Origin: Parapusillimonas sp013416435
GTDB lineage: Bacteria; Pseudomonadota; Gammaproteobacteria; Burkholderiales; Burkholderiaceae_B
DNA length: 64,000 nt
Reading direction: 5' to 3'
Assembly: GCF_052180245.1 (NCBI RefSeq)
Contig: NZ_CP197474.1
Coordinates: 2,046,001-2,110,000, forward strand
Shown: positions 7,903 through 16,563 of the stretch, one piece after another
Numbering within the stretch: position 1 is the first letter of the stretch
Layout of the letters: each line of letters starts with the position of its first letter
Program-made: the position numbers and the translations under genes
The notes under the pieces: generated by a model
What the model saw: the letters and a program-made list of their open reading frames with translations, nothing else
Told to the model about the DNA's origin: nothing
The model's database searches: none

Positions 7903-8451
7903 ATGAGTCTCGCAAACCAGCCGCTCGGTTTTCACACCTGTTTCTTCGCGCTACGCCCGGGCCCTGAAGATGCGGCCCGCATCCACGAGTTCGCCGGGAA
8001 ACTGCTGATGTCCTGCGGCATTTCGGGTAGTCGCATAACGCCGGAACGCTTGCATATCACGCTGGAGCTGGTGGGCCACGATGCGAACGAAACCGTGGTG
8101 GATGCCGCCTGCCGCGCGGCGGACGCTGTCCGTGTTTCTGCCTTCAAGGCGCAGTTCGACACTGCGGGGTCTTTCTTGGCGCCAAATGGGCCATTTGTCT
8201 TGGTGGGCACCGAAGGTATGGATCGGGTGCGAGTCCTGCGCACATCGCTCGGTTGCGCGATGGCTGATCAGGGCTTTGCGCCGTCGCGTGCCTACCAGCC
8301 TCACATGACGCTTTGTTACGACCAGAGGCATCGTGTCGCTTTTGCACCCATAGCATCCATCGGTTTCCACGTCAGTGAGTTTGCGCTTGTCAAGAGTCAC
8401 ATTGGACAGTCCCGCCACGAGGTGCTGCGCACTTGGCAGTTGGCGAGCTGA
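7903..8451 (+). CDS. 2'-5' RNA ligase / LigT-family phosphoesterase
   Basis: Proteins of this 2H phosphoesterase family act on RNA 2',3'-cyclic phosphates. Both catalytic HxTx motifs are present: LHITLEL (near base 8052) and PHMTLCY (near base 8300). The protein is about 182 residues from ATG 7903, close to the family length. The start is uncertain: the same frame is open from GTG 7828, and neither start has a clear ribosome-binding site. A different frame starting at ATG 7848 reads MQQQNLFGNAALPAPRP, which resembles a natural N-terminus for this family but does not join the main frame. The original start may have been lost by a frameshift. Confidence 0.82.
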   Translation: MSLANQPLGFHTCFFALRPGPEDAARIHEFAGKLLMSCGISGSRITPERLHITLELVGHDANETVVDAACRAADAVRVSAFKAQFDTAGSFLAPNGPFVLVGTEGMDRVRVLRTSLGCAMADQGFAPSRAYQPHMTLCYDQRHRVAFAPIASIGFHVSEFALVKSHIGQSRHEVLRTWQLAS

Positions 8452-8457
8452 AGCGAT

Positions 8458-9249
8458 ATGGCCAACCCCACCCGCCACGCAAGCATTCCCGGACCGCTGC
8501 CGGTGTACGTGGGATGCGCCGGTTGGGGGCTGTCTTCCAAGGTCGCTGCGCATTTTCCTGGCGAGGGCAGCCATCTGGAACGATACGCCCAGGCGTTTCC
8601 CTCGGTGGAGATCAACTCTTCGTTCTATCGTCCCCATCAGTCCAAGACCTATGCCCGATGGGCGGCGAGCGTGCCCGACGCGTTCCGCTTCAGCGTCAAG
8701 ATCCCTCGTACCATCACGCATGAGCTCCGGCTGCGTGGCGCGGACGCCGCCGTGCAGGGATTCATCGATCAAGTTTCTTCATTGGGCGACAAACTCGGGT
8801 GTCTGCTGCTGCAGCTTCCGCCCAGCCTGGCGCTGAACATGGCGGACGCCTCGGGCTTCTTTTCCACGCTGCGCGGCTTGACGAAGGTGCCGGTGGTTTG
8901 CGAGCCGCGCCATGCAAGCTGGTTTACGCCGGCGGCTGCGGAAGCGATGACGAATGCGGATGTGGCTTGCGTCCATGCGGACCCATTGCCGGTTCCCGGC
9001 ATCGCGCCGGCCGGCGATGCTGCTACCCTGTACATTCGATTGCACGGCTCGCCTCACGTCTATTATTCGACATATAGCGACGCTTACATCGATGCCATGG
9101 TTGAAGAGATCTCCGACGCGTGCGCGGCGGGCCGCCAGGTATGGTGCATTTTCGACAACACTGCGCAAGGCGAAGCCATACCCAACGCACTGACGTTGAT
9201 GGCGCGATTGCGGGCTGTGGGCGTGATGGAATGGGTAAAGCAGCGATAA
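8458..9249 (+). CDS. DUF72 domain protein (YecE-like), first copy
   Basis: This 263-residue DUF72 protein has a TIM-barrel-like fold. Family hallmarks are VGCAGWGLSS near the N-terminus, EINSSFYRP, FRFSVKIPRTITH, CEPRHASWF, YIRLHGSP and WCIFDNTAQGEA. The biochemical function of the family is not settled. It starts six bases after the RNA ligase stop and runs into the aldo/keto reductase gene, so the three are probably co-transcribed. A second DUF72 gene lies on the other strand at 10272-11078. Confidence 0.9.
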   Translation: MANPTRHASIPGPLPVYVGCAGWGLSSKVAAHFPGEGSHLERYAQAFPSVEINSSFYRPHQSKTYARWAASVPDAFRFSVKIPRTITHELRLRGADAAVQGFIDQVSSLGDKLGCLLLQLPPSLALNMADASGFFSTLRGLTKVPVVCEPRHASWFTPAAAEAMTNADVACVHADPLPVPGIAPAGDAATLYIRLHGSPHVYYSTYSDAYIDAMVEEISDACAAGRQVWCIFDNTAQGEAIPNALTLMARLRAVGVMEWVKQR

Positions 9250-9292
9250 GATGGCGCAAGTGCCGACAGGCACACCACCACAAGGATACGTG

Positions 9293-10243
9293 ATGACAAA
9301 GCGAGCATTGGGAAATACCGGAATATCCATTTCACCCCTGGTTTTTGGCGCCAACGTTTTTGGCTGGACGGCGGACAAGCAGAGATCCTTTCAGCTGTTG
9401 GATCGTTTTGCGGATGCCGGCTTCGAAACCCTGGATACCGCCGATGTGTATTCGACCTGGGTGCCCGGCAACCAAGGCGGTGAGTCGGAAACCATTATTG
9501 GAGAATGGTTGAAGGCGCGCGGTGGCCGCGACCGCATGGTGCTGATTACCAAGGTTGGGATGGAGATGCCGTCGGAGGGCAAGGGGCTCGCTTCCGCCAG
9601 GATCCAGCGTGCCGTCGAGGAATCTCTACGCCGGCTCCAGACGGATCATGTTGACGTCTATTTTTCGCATGTGTTCGATGAAAGCATCCCGGTGGAAGAA
9701 ACCTTGCAAGCGTATGACCGTCTGATCACTGCAGGCAAAGTGCGCGCAATCGGCGCGTCCAATCACTCGGCCGCGCAGTTGGCAGCGGCATTGAAGGCGG
9801 CGAATGACGCGAAGTTGCCTCGGTACGAGGTACTGCAGCCGCAATACAATCTTTACGACAGGGCTAGCTACGACGGCGACTTGCGCGATCTTGCAATGGC
9901 GGAAGGCCTGGGGGTGATTACCTACTACAGTCTGGCCAGCGGTTTTCTGACGGGCAAGTATCGCGGCCGCGATGACTTAAAGAAGAGCACCCGGGGCGGT
10001 CGCATCGAGTCCTATCTGGATGACAGGGGCATGGCCATACTTGGCGCGCTCGACGAGGTCGCCATGGCTCACAATGCCGAACCGGCGGAGGTCGCGCTTG
10101 CATGGCTGATCTCCCGCGATGGCGTCACCGCGCCCATTGCCAGCGCGACCAGCCTGGATCAGCTTGAAAGCCTCATCCGCTCGACTCGCCTGTCGCTGTC
10201 CGCGGCGGATATCGCGCGCCTGGACCGAGTCAGCGCGGTTTGA
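9293..10243 (+). CDS. Aldo/keto reductase
   Basis: This 316-residue NADPH-dependent oxidoreductase of the aldo/keto reductase superfamily begins MTKRALGNTGISISPLVFG. Catalytic residues are D and Y in TADVYSTW, K in ITKVGM and H in VYFSHVFDES. The NADP-binding end contains PIASATSLDQLE. ATG 9293 is preferred over the in-frame ATG at 9251 because AAGGA lies just upstream and family members begin here. The substrate is unknown. It overlaps no neighbour and converges on the second DUF72 gene 28 bases away. Confidence 0.9.
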   Translation: MTKRALGNTGISISPLVFGANVFGWTADKQRSFQLLDRFADAGFETLDTADVYSTWVPGNQGGESETIIGEWLKARGGRDRMVLITKVGMEMPSEGKGLASARIQRAVEESLRRLQTDHVDVYFSHVFDESIPVEETLQAYDRLITAGKVRAIGASNHSAAQLAAALKAANDAKLPRYEVLQPQYNLYDRASYDGDLRDLAMAEGLGVITYYSLASGFLTGKYRGRDDLKKSTRGGRIESYLDDRGMAILGALDEVAMAHNAEPAEVALAWLISRDGVTAPIASATSLDQLESLIRSTRLSLSAADIARLDRVSAV

Positions 10244-10271
10244 ACGGGCTTGGGCATGGCCGGCTGCATCC

Positions 10272-11078
10272 TTAAGCAAGCTGCGCAATGAGCGACATCG
10301 CGGCGCTGGGATTGGAAACCTTGTTCCCACCGATCACGTACAGATAGACATCGCGTGCGATGCTGCCTGGCTGGTCAGGCGCGAGTCGATCCAGGCCGTC
10401 GGGTGTCGCGCCTTTGGCCCAGGTCTTTGCACGCTTGGCCCATAGCGCGAGCTCGGACTTGGGATAGCCCAGCGGTTCGCCTTCCTGTGTCCCCATCAGG
10501 CGGATGTAGACAAAGGCTGCGGTAAGGTCCGTGATGAACGGGTGCTCTGAATCCGCAGCCACCACCACGGCGACGCCATATTGTTCGGCCAGGGCGATGA
10601 ATTCGGGCCTCTGGAAGCTTGGGTGACGGACTTCCACCGCATGCCGCAAGGGCAGGCCGTCAATGCATTGGGGAAGCAGTTTCAGGAAGGCTTCGAAGTC
10701 GTCGGGATCGAACGTTTTGCTAGGCATGAATTGCCAGTTGATCGGTCCGAGCTTGTGCTTCAGCTCCGTCAAGCCGCCCGTCAAGAAGCGCTCGATCGTT
10801 TCGCCGGCGTCGCCCAGGACTTTCCGGTTCGTCGCATAGCGCGGCGCCTTGACGGAGAAGACGAAGGTGTCGGGCGTTTCCGCGTACCACTTGGCGTAGC
10901 CCTCGGGCTTCGGCGCGCGATAGTATGTGCTGTTGATTTCTATGGAAGTGAGCTGCCGGCTGGCGTACTCGAGTTCGCGCTTGCGAGGATGGCTTTCTGG
11001 GTAGAAGGCGCCTCGCCATGGATCATAGATCCATCCGCCGATGCCGACCCGGATAATGCCGCTGCTTTTTTTTCGCAT
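10272..11078 (-). CDS. DUF72 domain protein (YecE-like), second copy
   Basis: This 268-residue protein belongs to the same family as the gene at 8458. Shared landmarks are VGIGGWIYDPWRG, EINSTYYRAP, FVFSVKAPRYAT, VEVRHPSF and YIRLMGTQEG. It is clearly diverged from the first copy, so the two are separate family members rather than a recent duplication. The family has no firmly established activity. The start at 11078 (MRKKSSGIIRVGIGGW) gives the usual length. Confidence 0.9.
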   Translation of the reverse strand: MRKKSSGIIRVGIGGWIYDPWRGAFYPESHPRKRELEYASRQLTSIEINSTYYRAPKPEGYAKWYAETPDTFVFSVKAPRYATNRKVLGDAGETIERFLTGGLTELKHKLGPINWQFMPSKTFDPDDFEAFLKLLPQCIDGLPLRHAVEVRHPSFQRPEFIALAEQYGVAVVVAADSEHPFITDLTAAFVYIRLMGTQEGEPLGYPKSELALWAKRAKTWAKGATPDGLDRLAPDQPGSIARDVYLYVIGGNKVSNPSAAMSLIAQLA

Positions 11079-11197
11079 AAGGACTCCTTCATCAGCGATA
11101 CGGGCGCGCCGCGTGACGGGGCACGCGGCGCGCCGCGCTAAAATCGTTGAATGTCAGGCATGCAATTACGGTGCCGTGAATCTTTTGGAAGTGATAA

Positions 11198-11401
11198 ATG
11201 ACAAGTACGGCCAGCGGTATCATTCTCGTGGCGGCATTCGCAATCACCTTTATTATCGCGCGGCTCATCATGAAAAGGAGGGCGGCGCGCGCCGCTGCGC
11301 AAGAGCGGGCACGCCTCGAATTCCTGCGGCGAAACATGCCGCCGCCCGAGCCCTCGAAAAATAAAAGCAAAAGGCGCCGGCAGCAGCGCATGCAGGGCTG
11401 A
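11198..11401 (+). CDS. Small single-pass membrane protein
   Basis: This 67-residue protein has one N-terminal transmembrane helix (about residues 7-24, GIILVAAFAITFIIARLIM). A strongly basic cytoplasmic tail follows, ending in KSKRRRQQRM. GGAAGTG lies just upstream of the ATG. I do not recognise a family. The composition and start signal suggest a real gene, but nothing in the context tells its role. Confidence 0.6.
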   Translation: MTSTASGIILVAAFAITFIIARLIMKRRAARAAAQERARLEFLRRNMPPPEPSKNKSKRRRQQRMQG

Positions 11402-11404
11402 GCG

Positions 11405-11639
11405 TCACCACCGATAAGTCAGCGTTGCAAGCGCAGTGCGTCCGTAGCCCCAATAGCAAGAAGTCAGGCGGCCCGCGCAGCCCGCTTGCGATCGAAGCGG
11501 TCGAAGGATGGGTCGCCGTCAAAGAAATCCTTCGGAATTCGCCCAGCGGGTTGGGCAGCAGGGTGCCTTGTGCCGGCACCCTGCCGTGCCAGCCGTTCTC
11601 CGGATCGTGCTGATATGAAAAAAGCAGCGTCAGCTTTGT
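11405..11639 (-). pseudogene. Remnant of a TonB-dependent siderophore receptor
   Basis: Three short minus-strand pieces match TonB-dependent receptors but lie in different frames. The first reads LTLLFSYQHDPENGWHG, then VPAQGTLLPNPLGE. The second, after a frame change near 11530, reads DFFDGDPSFDRFDRKRAA and then hits a stop. The third, in a further frame, reads YWGYGRTALATLTYRW followed by a stop at 11405-11407, a typical C-terminus ending in the aromatic residue needed for outer-membrane insertion. Most of the barrel between pieces two and three is missing, as are the plug domain and signal peptide. This is a heavily deleted ferric-siderophore receptor of the FhuA/FpvA type. It fills the otherwise empty gap between 11402 and 11713. 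Confidence 0.75.
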
Positions 11640-11713
11640 TAAGCGAATGCGAAGCTGCCCGCGTATCAGGGGAGCTAGGGCTAGTGCCGCCTGCCTTCTA
11701 GCGTTAACAGGCC

Positions 11714-12589
11714 CTAGTACACCGGCGCTTCGCCTTGCGGGCGTCGCTTGAATCTCCGGTGTACCCAATAATATTGATCAGGGGTTTCTCGTATGCGCGC
11801 TTCAAGAAACTGATTCATCGTCAACGCGTCAGCCCGGACGTCGCCACTCGGAAACGCCGCCAGGGCCGGATGTATTTGAAGCTTGTAGCCGCGATAGTCG
11901 GGAAGCACCTCTGAGACGAAGGGAACGACACGCGCGCCGCTCAATTGCGCCAAACGCGACACCGCGGTCAAGGTGCAGGCCTCTACGCCGAAGAACGGTA
12001 CAAACACCGAGTCGCGCAGTCCGAAGTCCATATCTGCGGCCAGCATCACGGGCTTGCCCGACTTCAGCACTTTAAGGATGTCGCGGGCGCTGCCATGGCG
12101 GGGAATCATTTCCGTGCCGAATCGCGAGCGCTGGCCTTTTGATATGGCATTGGTCACTTCATCGGACATCGGCGTGTAGAGGGAAGCCATCGGGTGCAAT
12201 ATCGAGTAGTACAGGCAGGTGGCTTCGATCGCGGCGAAATGGAACCCCAGGAATATGGTCGGCTGATCATAGCGGTCCTGGAGATCGATCGCGCTGTCCA
12301 CCTGCACCAGCCGCGAGAGGGCTCGGGCGCTGCCATACCATTGCGTGCCTCGCTCCAGGTAGCTGCGTATCACGTGCTGGAAGCTCGTACGCGCCAAGCG
12401 GTCGCGCTGAGCGGCCGATTGCTCGGGAAAACAAAGGCGCAGGTTGGTGCGCAGGATATGCCGGCGCCTGCCGGGAATGAGGTACAGCAGGTAGCCAAGC
12501 GCTTCGCCCAGACGGGCGACCAAGCCATACGGCAGGACGGCAAAAGTGCGAAGAAGACCTGATATCAATGCGGTTTGGAGGTATTTCAT
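11714..12589 (-). CDS. Lysophospholipid / lipid A acyltransferase (LpxL/HtrB family)
   Basis: This 291-residue inner-membrane-associated acyltransferase adds a secondary acyl chain to lipid A or a related lipid. A hydrophobic N-terminal anchor (TALISGLLRTFAVLPYGLVA) is followed by the HX4E active-site motif HFAAIE in IFLGFHFAAIEA. Further family features are the RHG-type segment MIPRHGSARD and the C-terminal YYWVHRRFKRRP. The ATG at 12589 (MKYLQTAL) is chosen because it gives the normal start; the frame extends 19 codons upstream without sense. It stands alone, with no lipid A genes nearby. Confidence 0.86.
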   Translation of the reverse strand: MKYLQTALISGLLRTFAVLPYGLVARLGEALGYLLYLIPGRRRHILRTNLRLCFPEQSAAQRDRLARTSFQHVIRSYLERGTQWYGSARALSRLVQVDSAIDLQDRYDQPTIFLGFHFAAIEATCLYYSILHPMASLYTPMSDEVTNAISKGQRSRFGTEMIPRHGSARDILKVLKSGKPVMLAADMDFGLRDSVFVPFFGVEACTLTAVSRLAQLSGARVVPFVSEVLPDYRGYKLQIHPALAAFPSGDVRADALTMNQFLEARIRETPDQYYWVHRRFKRRPQGEAPVY

Positions 12590-12695
12590 GGGCGGGGCCG
12601 ATCCTTTGCAGGAGGCCCGAGTCAGGTCAGGTAGGCATCCTATCATGTCGGATCGACCGCCATGTAAATTTTTGCGCCCTGGCGTAAGCGCGAGT

Positions 12696-13307
12696 TCAGC
12701 CGATGGCAGCCTGATAGCGGCGCGCGACTTCCGGCCAGTTGACTACGTTATAGAACGCGGCGATGTAGTCCGGTCGGCGGTTCTGATATTTCAGGTAATA
12801 GGCGTGTTCCCATACGTCCAGGCCCAGCACCGGCGTGTTGCCGGCCATCAGCGGGCTGTCCTGGTTGCCGGTGCTTTCCACGACCAGCTTCTTGTCCGGC
12901 GTCACGCTCAGCCAGGCCCAGCCGCTGCCGAACCGGGTCAGCGCCGCTTTGGTGAAAGCATCCTTGAATTTTTCGAGCCCGCCGAGCTGGCTGTCGATGG
13001 CCTTGGCAAGTTCCCCTTGCGGAGTCCCGCCGCCTTGTGGAGACATGACGGTCCAGAACAGACTGTGGTTTGCGTGGCCGCCGCCGTTGTTTCGTACCGC
13101 TGCGCGCACCGATTCAGGCAGCGCGTCGATATTCGCCACCAGCTCTTCCACCGGTGGAAACGGAAGCCCCGCGCCCTCAAGCGCTGCATTCACATTGTTG
13201 ATGTAGGTCTGGTGATGCTTCGTGTAGTGGATCTCCATGGTTTGCGCATCGATGTGGGGTTCGAGCGCGTCGTAGGCACAAGGCAGGGGGGGCAGTGTGT
13301 AAGACAT
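12696..13307 (-). CDS. sodA: Superoxide dismutase, manganese type
   Basis: This 203-residue Fe/Mn-family superoxide dismutase removes superoxide in the cytoplasm. Metal ligands are H27, the second His of GGGHANHSLFW, and Asp and His in DVWEHAYYLKY. The Gln in STGNQDSPLM lies in the position typical of manganese enzymes. Upstream on the same strand is a TPR-like gene, and beyond it a Fur-box-like site shared with a Mn/Fe importer. This matches the iron-repressed MnSOD operons of other proteobacteria: when iron is short, the cell imports manganese and makes MnSOD. Confidence 0.95.
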   Translation of the reverse strand: MSYTLPPLPCAYDALEPHIDAQTMEIHYTKHHQTYINNVNAALEGAGLPFPPVEELVANIDALPESVRAAVRNNGGGHANHSLFWTVMSPQGGGTPQGELAKAIDSQLGGLEKFKDAFTKAALTRFGSGWAWLSVTPDKKLVVESTGNQDSPLMAGNTPVLGLDVWEHAYYLKYQNRRPDYIAAFYNVVNWPEVARRYQAAIG

Positions 13308-13348
13308 GAGTTACTCCCATTGAAAGTTCATGTGGCTGAGCGATAAGA

Positions 13349-13825
13349 TCAAGAAAAGTGGCGGTACGCTGCTTGCTTCGCACCCAGCGCAAGCGCGGCC
13401 TGTGCGCGTGCGTGCTCGGGATGGCTGCCGACGAAACGCAGCAATTCGGCATAACTGCGCTGGCTGTGCCGCAGGGCAGCCGAGCGCCAGGGTTCGTCCA
13501 GCCCGGCGTCGTCGATGGCATGGCACAGCTTTTCATGCACCGCGCATAGCTGCGAACCCTGCTCGGATACCCGGCCCAGGTGTTCGTAGGCGTCGGCCAG
13601 GTTGTGGCAGGCAACGACCAATGCGGCGATGCCTGCGTCGATGTCGTCCACGCGTGCGAACAGTCGTTCGGCGATGGTCCGGGCCAGGCGGTAGTGGCGG
13701 ATGGATCCGGAATAGTCGGCCGCGCCGAATGCGCTGTTGCCGCGTGCAATGGCCGTACGCCATTGTTCCAGAGAGGCGGCACTGCGTCTGAATGGGCTGG
13801 CTTTGCGGTGCGTTGCAGTTTGCAT
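13349..13825 (-). CDS. TPR-like protein upstream of sodA (OrfX-like)
   Basis: This 158-residue, mostly helical protein has tetratricopeptide-like spacing (EQWRTAIARGNSAFGAADYS, IRHYRLARTIAERLFA, CHNLADAYEHLGR). The ATG at 13825 is preferred over 13855 because GGAAGA lies five bases upstream. It reads toward sodA with a 41-base gap, so the two probably form an operon. In Pseudomonas a small gene called orfX sits between fumC and sodA in an iron-repressed operon, and this protein may be its counterpart; I am not sure of the homology. Its own function is unknown. Confidence 0.7.
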   Translation of the reverse strand: MQTATHRKASPFRRSAASLEQWRTAIARGNSAFGAADYSGSIRHYRLARTIAERLFARVDDIDAGIAALVVACHNLADAYEHLGRVSEQGSQLCAVHEKLCHAIDDAGLDEPWRSAALRHSQRSYAELLRFVGSHPEHARAQAALALGAKQAAYRHFS

Positions 13826-13874
13826 GCTGTTCTTCCGAGTTCCAGTATTTGTCATTTAAAACACTATCGTAAAT

Positions 13875-13893
13875 AATAATGATTTCCATTTCT
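13875..13893. promoter_or_regulatory. Fur-box-like site between the sodA operon and the Mn/Fe importer
   Basis: Read on the minus strand the site is AGAAATGGAAATCATTATT, matching the 19-base Fur consensus GATAATGATAATCATTATC at 13 positions. It sits in an A+T-rich patch between the divergent starts at 13825 and 13902, where one bound repressor could control both operons. The regulator could be Fur or a manganese-sensing relative; the sequence alone does not decide. Confidence 0.55.
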
Positions 13894-13901
13894 AATATCA
13901 A

Positions 13902-14813
13902 ATGTGGGTGCCGATGTCCTCGTTTTCACTTGTACGCGCGGTAGGCTGGGCGCTTGCCGCGCTGTTGGCGATGGGTTGCATGCCTGCCCAGGCCAAGAAA
14001 TTCAAAGTCGTCACCACTTTCACGGTGATTGCGGATATGGCGCGCCATGTGGCGGGCGATGCCGCCGAGGTGATCTCGATCACCAAGCCGGGCGCGGAGA
14101 TCCACGACTATCAGCCTACTCCGCAAGACTTGGTCCGGACGCAGGGAGCGCAGCTGGTGCTTTGGAACGGGCTGAACCTGGAGCGCTGGTTCGAACGTTT
14201 CTTTCAGCGGTTCAAGGGCGTGCCCGGGGCAGTGGTGACCCGGGGAATCGACCCCATCGGCATCGATTCGGGACCTTATCAAGGCAAGCCCAATCCGCAT
14301 GCCTGGATGTCGCCCGACAATGCTCTGATCTATGTCGACAATATCCGCGACGCGCTGATTCAGCATGACCCGGAACACGCCGACATCTACCGCGCCAATG
14401 CCCAGGCCTACAAGACGCGCATCCGCGAGGCCATAGATCCGATACGGGCGCGTTTTCAGGCCATCCCGGTCGAGCGCCGATGGCTGGTGTCCAGCGAGGG
14501 GGCTTTCAGCTACTTGGCGCGCGATTTCGGCCTGAAGGAACTCTACCTGTGGCCGATCAATGCGGATCAACAAGGTACGCCGCAGCAGGTGCGGCGCGTG
14601 ATCGACGCCGTAGTCGCCCATCGCATACCCGCCATATTCAGCGAAAGCACAGTGTCGACGGATCCGGCCCGGCAGGTCGCTCGCGAAACGGGCGCCCGCT
14701 ACGGTGGGATACTGTATGTCGACTCGCTCAGCCCGCCGGATGGGCCGGTTCCCACTTATCTGGATCTGTTGCGGGTAACAACCGAAACCATTGCCAAGGG
14801 GCTGGAATCTTGA
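13902..14813 (+). CDS. Mn/Fe ABC transporter, substrate-binding protein (SitA/MntC type)
   Basis: This 303-residue periplasmic protein is of the metal-binding cluster A-I family. A signal peptide ends near PAQA (about residue 31). Metal ligands are visible: His in EIHDYQPTPQD, His in PNPHAWMSP, Glu in VSSEGAFSYLA, and Asp near SESTVSTDP. The lack of a His-rich loop argues against a zinc-specific ZnuA and for manganese or iron. It is the first gene of a tightly overlapping four-gene operon. An in-frame ATG at 13914 is an alternative start; neither has a strong ribosome-binding site. Confidence 0.9.
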   Translation: MWVPMSSFSLVRAVGWALAALLAMGCMPAQAKKFKVVTTFTVIADMARHVAGDAAEVISITKPGAEIHDYQPTPQDLVRTQGAQLVLWNGLNLERWFERFFQRFKGVPGAVVTRGIDPIGIDSGPYQGKPNPHAWMSPDNALIYVDNIRDALIQHDPEHADIYRANAQAYKTRIREAIDPIRARFQAIPVERRWLVSSEGAFSYLARDFGLKELYLWPINADQQGTPQQVRRVIDAVVAHRIPAIFSESTVSTDPARQVARETGARYGGILYVDSLSPPDGPVPTYLDLLRVTTETIAKGLES

Positions 14814-15709
14814 CCTCTGTGAACCAAGCCTCCGCCACGGAGCCGCCCGGGCTTTGCGTGGACGGCGCCAGCGTCACCTATCGCAACGGCCAACAGGCAT
14901 TGCGCAATGCAAGCTTCGAGACGCCGGCCGGCTCGATCACCGCGCTGGTCGGCGTGAACGGCAGCGGCAAGTCGACGCTGTTCAAGGCCATCATGGGCTT
15001 CCTCCGGCTTGCGGGCGGCCGCATCACCGTGCTGGGATTGCCGGCGCGCGAGGCCTTGCGGCGCAAGCTGATCGCGTATGTGCCCCAAAGCGAAGACGTC
15101 GATTGGAATTTTCCGGTGCTGGTCGAGGACGTAGTCATGATGGGCCGCTATGGGCACATGGGATGGATGCGCCGGCCCAGGGCGGCGGACCATCAGGCGG
15201 TCGATACGGCGCTTGCACGTGTCGGCCTGCAGGCCTTGCGCACGCGCCAGATCGGCGAGCTTTCCGGCGGCCAGCAAAAACGGGTCTTTCTTGCGCGCGC
15301 GCTGGCGCAGGATGCGAGGGTCATCTTGCTGGATGAACCGTTCACCGGGGTGGACGTGACGACGGAAGACGCCATCATCGAACTATTGGGCCAGCTGCGA
15401 AGCGAGGGCAGGGTGATGCTGGTTTCCACTCACAATCTGGGCAGCGTTCCCGAGTTCTGCGATCGCGCGGTGCTGCTCAATCGTACGGTGCTGGCTTATG
15501 GGCGCACCGCCGATGTCTTCACCCGCGCCAACCTGCAGGCGGCATTCGGCGGCGTGCTGCGCCATTTCGTACTCAGCGAAACGGATGAGCGGCGCGCCCA
15601 GACCGTCGGAATTTTCTCCGATGACGAGCGGCCGCTGGTGTTCTACGGAGACCAGGCAACCGCGCGCGAACACCCGCGCGATGGGGATGAACCGGAAGGC
15701 AAGCCATGA
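14810..15709 (+). CDS. Mn/Fe ABC transporter, ATP-binding protein
   Basis: This 299-residue ATPase powers the metal importer. Motifs in order are Walker A GVNGSGKST, Q-loop VPQSEDVDW, signature LSGGQQKR, Walker B VILLDEPF and the switch His in STHNLGS. The last 55 residues form a C-terminal extension past the usual core. The start is probably the TTG at 14810, overlapping the previous stop; GTG at 14819 is the alternative. The frame is open further upstream, but that overlaps the binding-protein gene and is not coding. Confidence 0.92.
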   Translation: MTSVNQASATEPPGLCVDGASVTYRNGQQALRNASFETPAGSITALVGVNGSGKSTLFKAIMGFLRLAGGRITVLGLPAREALRRKLIAYVPQSEDVDWNFPVLVEDVVMMGRYGHMGWMRRPRAADHQAVDTALARVGLQALRTRQIGELSGGQQKRVFLARALAQDARVILLDEPFTGVDVTTEDAIIELLGQLRSEGRVMLVSTHNLGSVPEFCDRAVLLNRTVLAYGRTADVFTRANLQAAFGGVLRHFVLSETDERRAQTVGIFSDDERPLVFYGDQATAREHPRDGDEPEGKP

Positions 15710-16563
15710 TCGCCCTGCTGATCGAACCCTTCGGCTATGACTACATGGTCAATGCCATGTGGGTGTCGGCCCTGGTAGGTGCGGTGTGCGCGTTCCTTTC
15801 CGCATATCTGATGCTCAAGGGCTGGTCCCTGATCGGTGACGCCTTGTCGCATGCCATCGTGCCGGGCGTGGCCGGCGCCTACATGCTCGGGCTGTCGTTT
15901 TCTGCCGGCGCCTTCCTGTCCGGCATGCTGGCCGCGGCTTCCATGCTGCTTCTGAACCAGCGTACGCGCTTGAAGGAGGATGTCATCATCGGGCTGGTCT
16001 TTTCGGCCTTCTTCGGCTTCGGCCTGTTCATGGCCTCGCTTGCACCCGTATCGGTCAACATACAGACCATCATATTGGGCAACATCCTGGCCATCACGCC
16101 GGAGGACACGCTGCAATTGGCGATCATTGGCGGGGTCTCGCTGGCTGTCCTGCTTTTCAAATGGAAGGCGCTCATGCTGGTTTTCTTCGACGAGAACCAC
16201 GCGCGTTCCGTCGGCATCAATCCGTTTTTCATCAAGGCGCTGTTCTTCGTGCTCTTGTCCGCATGCACCGTGGCGGCCATGCAGACCGTGGGCGCCTTCC
16301 TCGTGGTGGCGATGGTGGTCACGCCGGGCGCCACCGCCTATCTTCTGACCGATCGTTTCCCGCGTTTGCTGACGATCAGCGTGGCCATCGGCGCAGCCAG
16401 CAGTTTCGCCGGCGCCTATGCCAGCTATTTTCTTGACGGCGCCACGGGCGGGGTCATCGTCGTGCTGCAGACACTGTGCTTTCTGGCGGCTTTCGTGTTT
16501 GCACCCAAGCACGGCATACTGGCCAGCCGCCGCCGCGCCGCGTCCGCCGGGGGAGAAGCATGA
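15706..16563 (+). CDS. Mn/Fe ABC transporter, permease (first)
   Basis: This 285-residue ABC-3 family permease has about eight hydrophobic segments, beginning with a periplasmic N-terminus (MIALLIEPFGYDYMV). Family landmarks are LKGWSLIGDALSHAIVPG and VAMVVTPGATAYLLTDRF. The start overlaps the ATPase stop by four bases, and its own stop overlaps the next permease in the same way. The two permeases form a heterodimer, as in SitCD. Confidence 0.93.
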   Translation: MIALLIEPFGYDYMVNAMWVSALVGAVCAFLSAYLMLKGWSLIGDALSHAIVPGVAGAYMLGLSFSAGAFLSGMLAAASMLLLNQRTRLKEDVIIGLVFSAFFGFGLFMASLAPVSVNIQTIILGNILAITPEDTLQLAIIGGVSLAVLLFKWKALMLVFFDENHARSVGINPFFIKALFFVLLSACTVAAMQTVGAFLVVAMVVTPGATAYLLTDRFPRLLTISVAIGAASSFAGAYASYFLDGATGGVIVVLQTLCFLAAFVFAPKHGILASRRRAASAGGEA

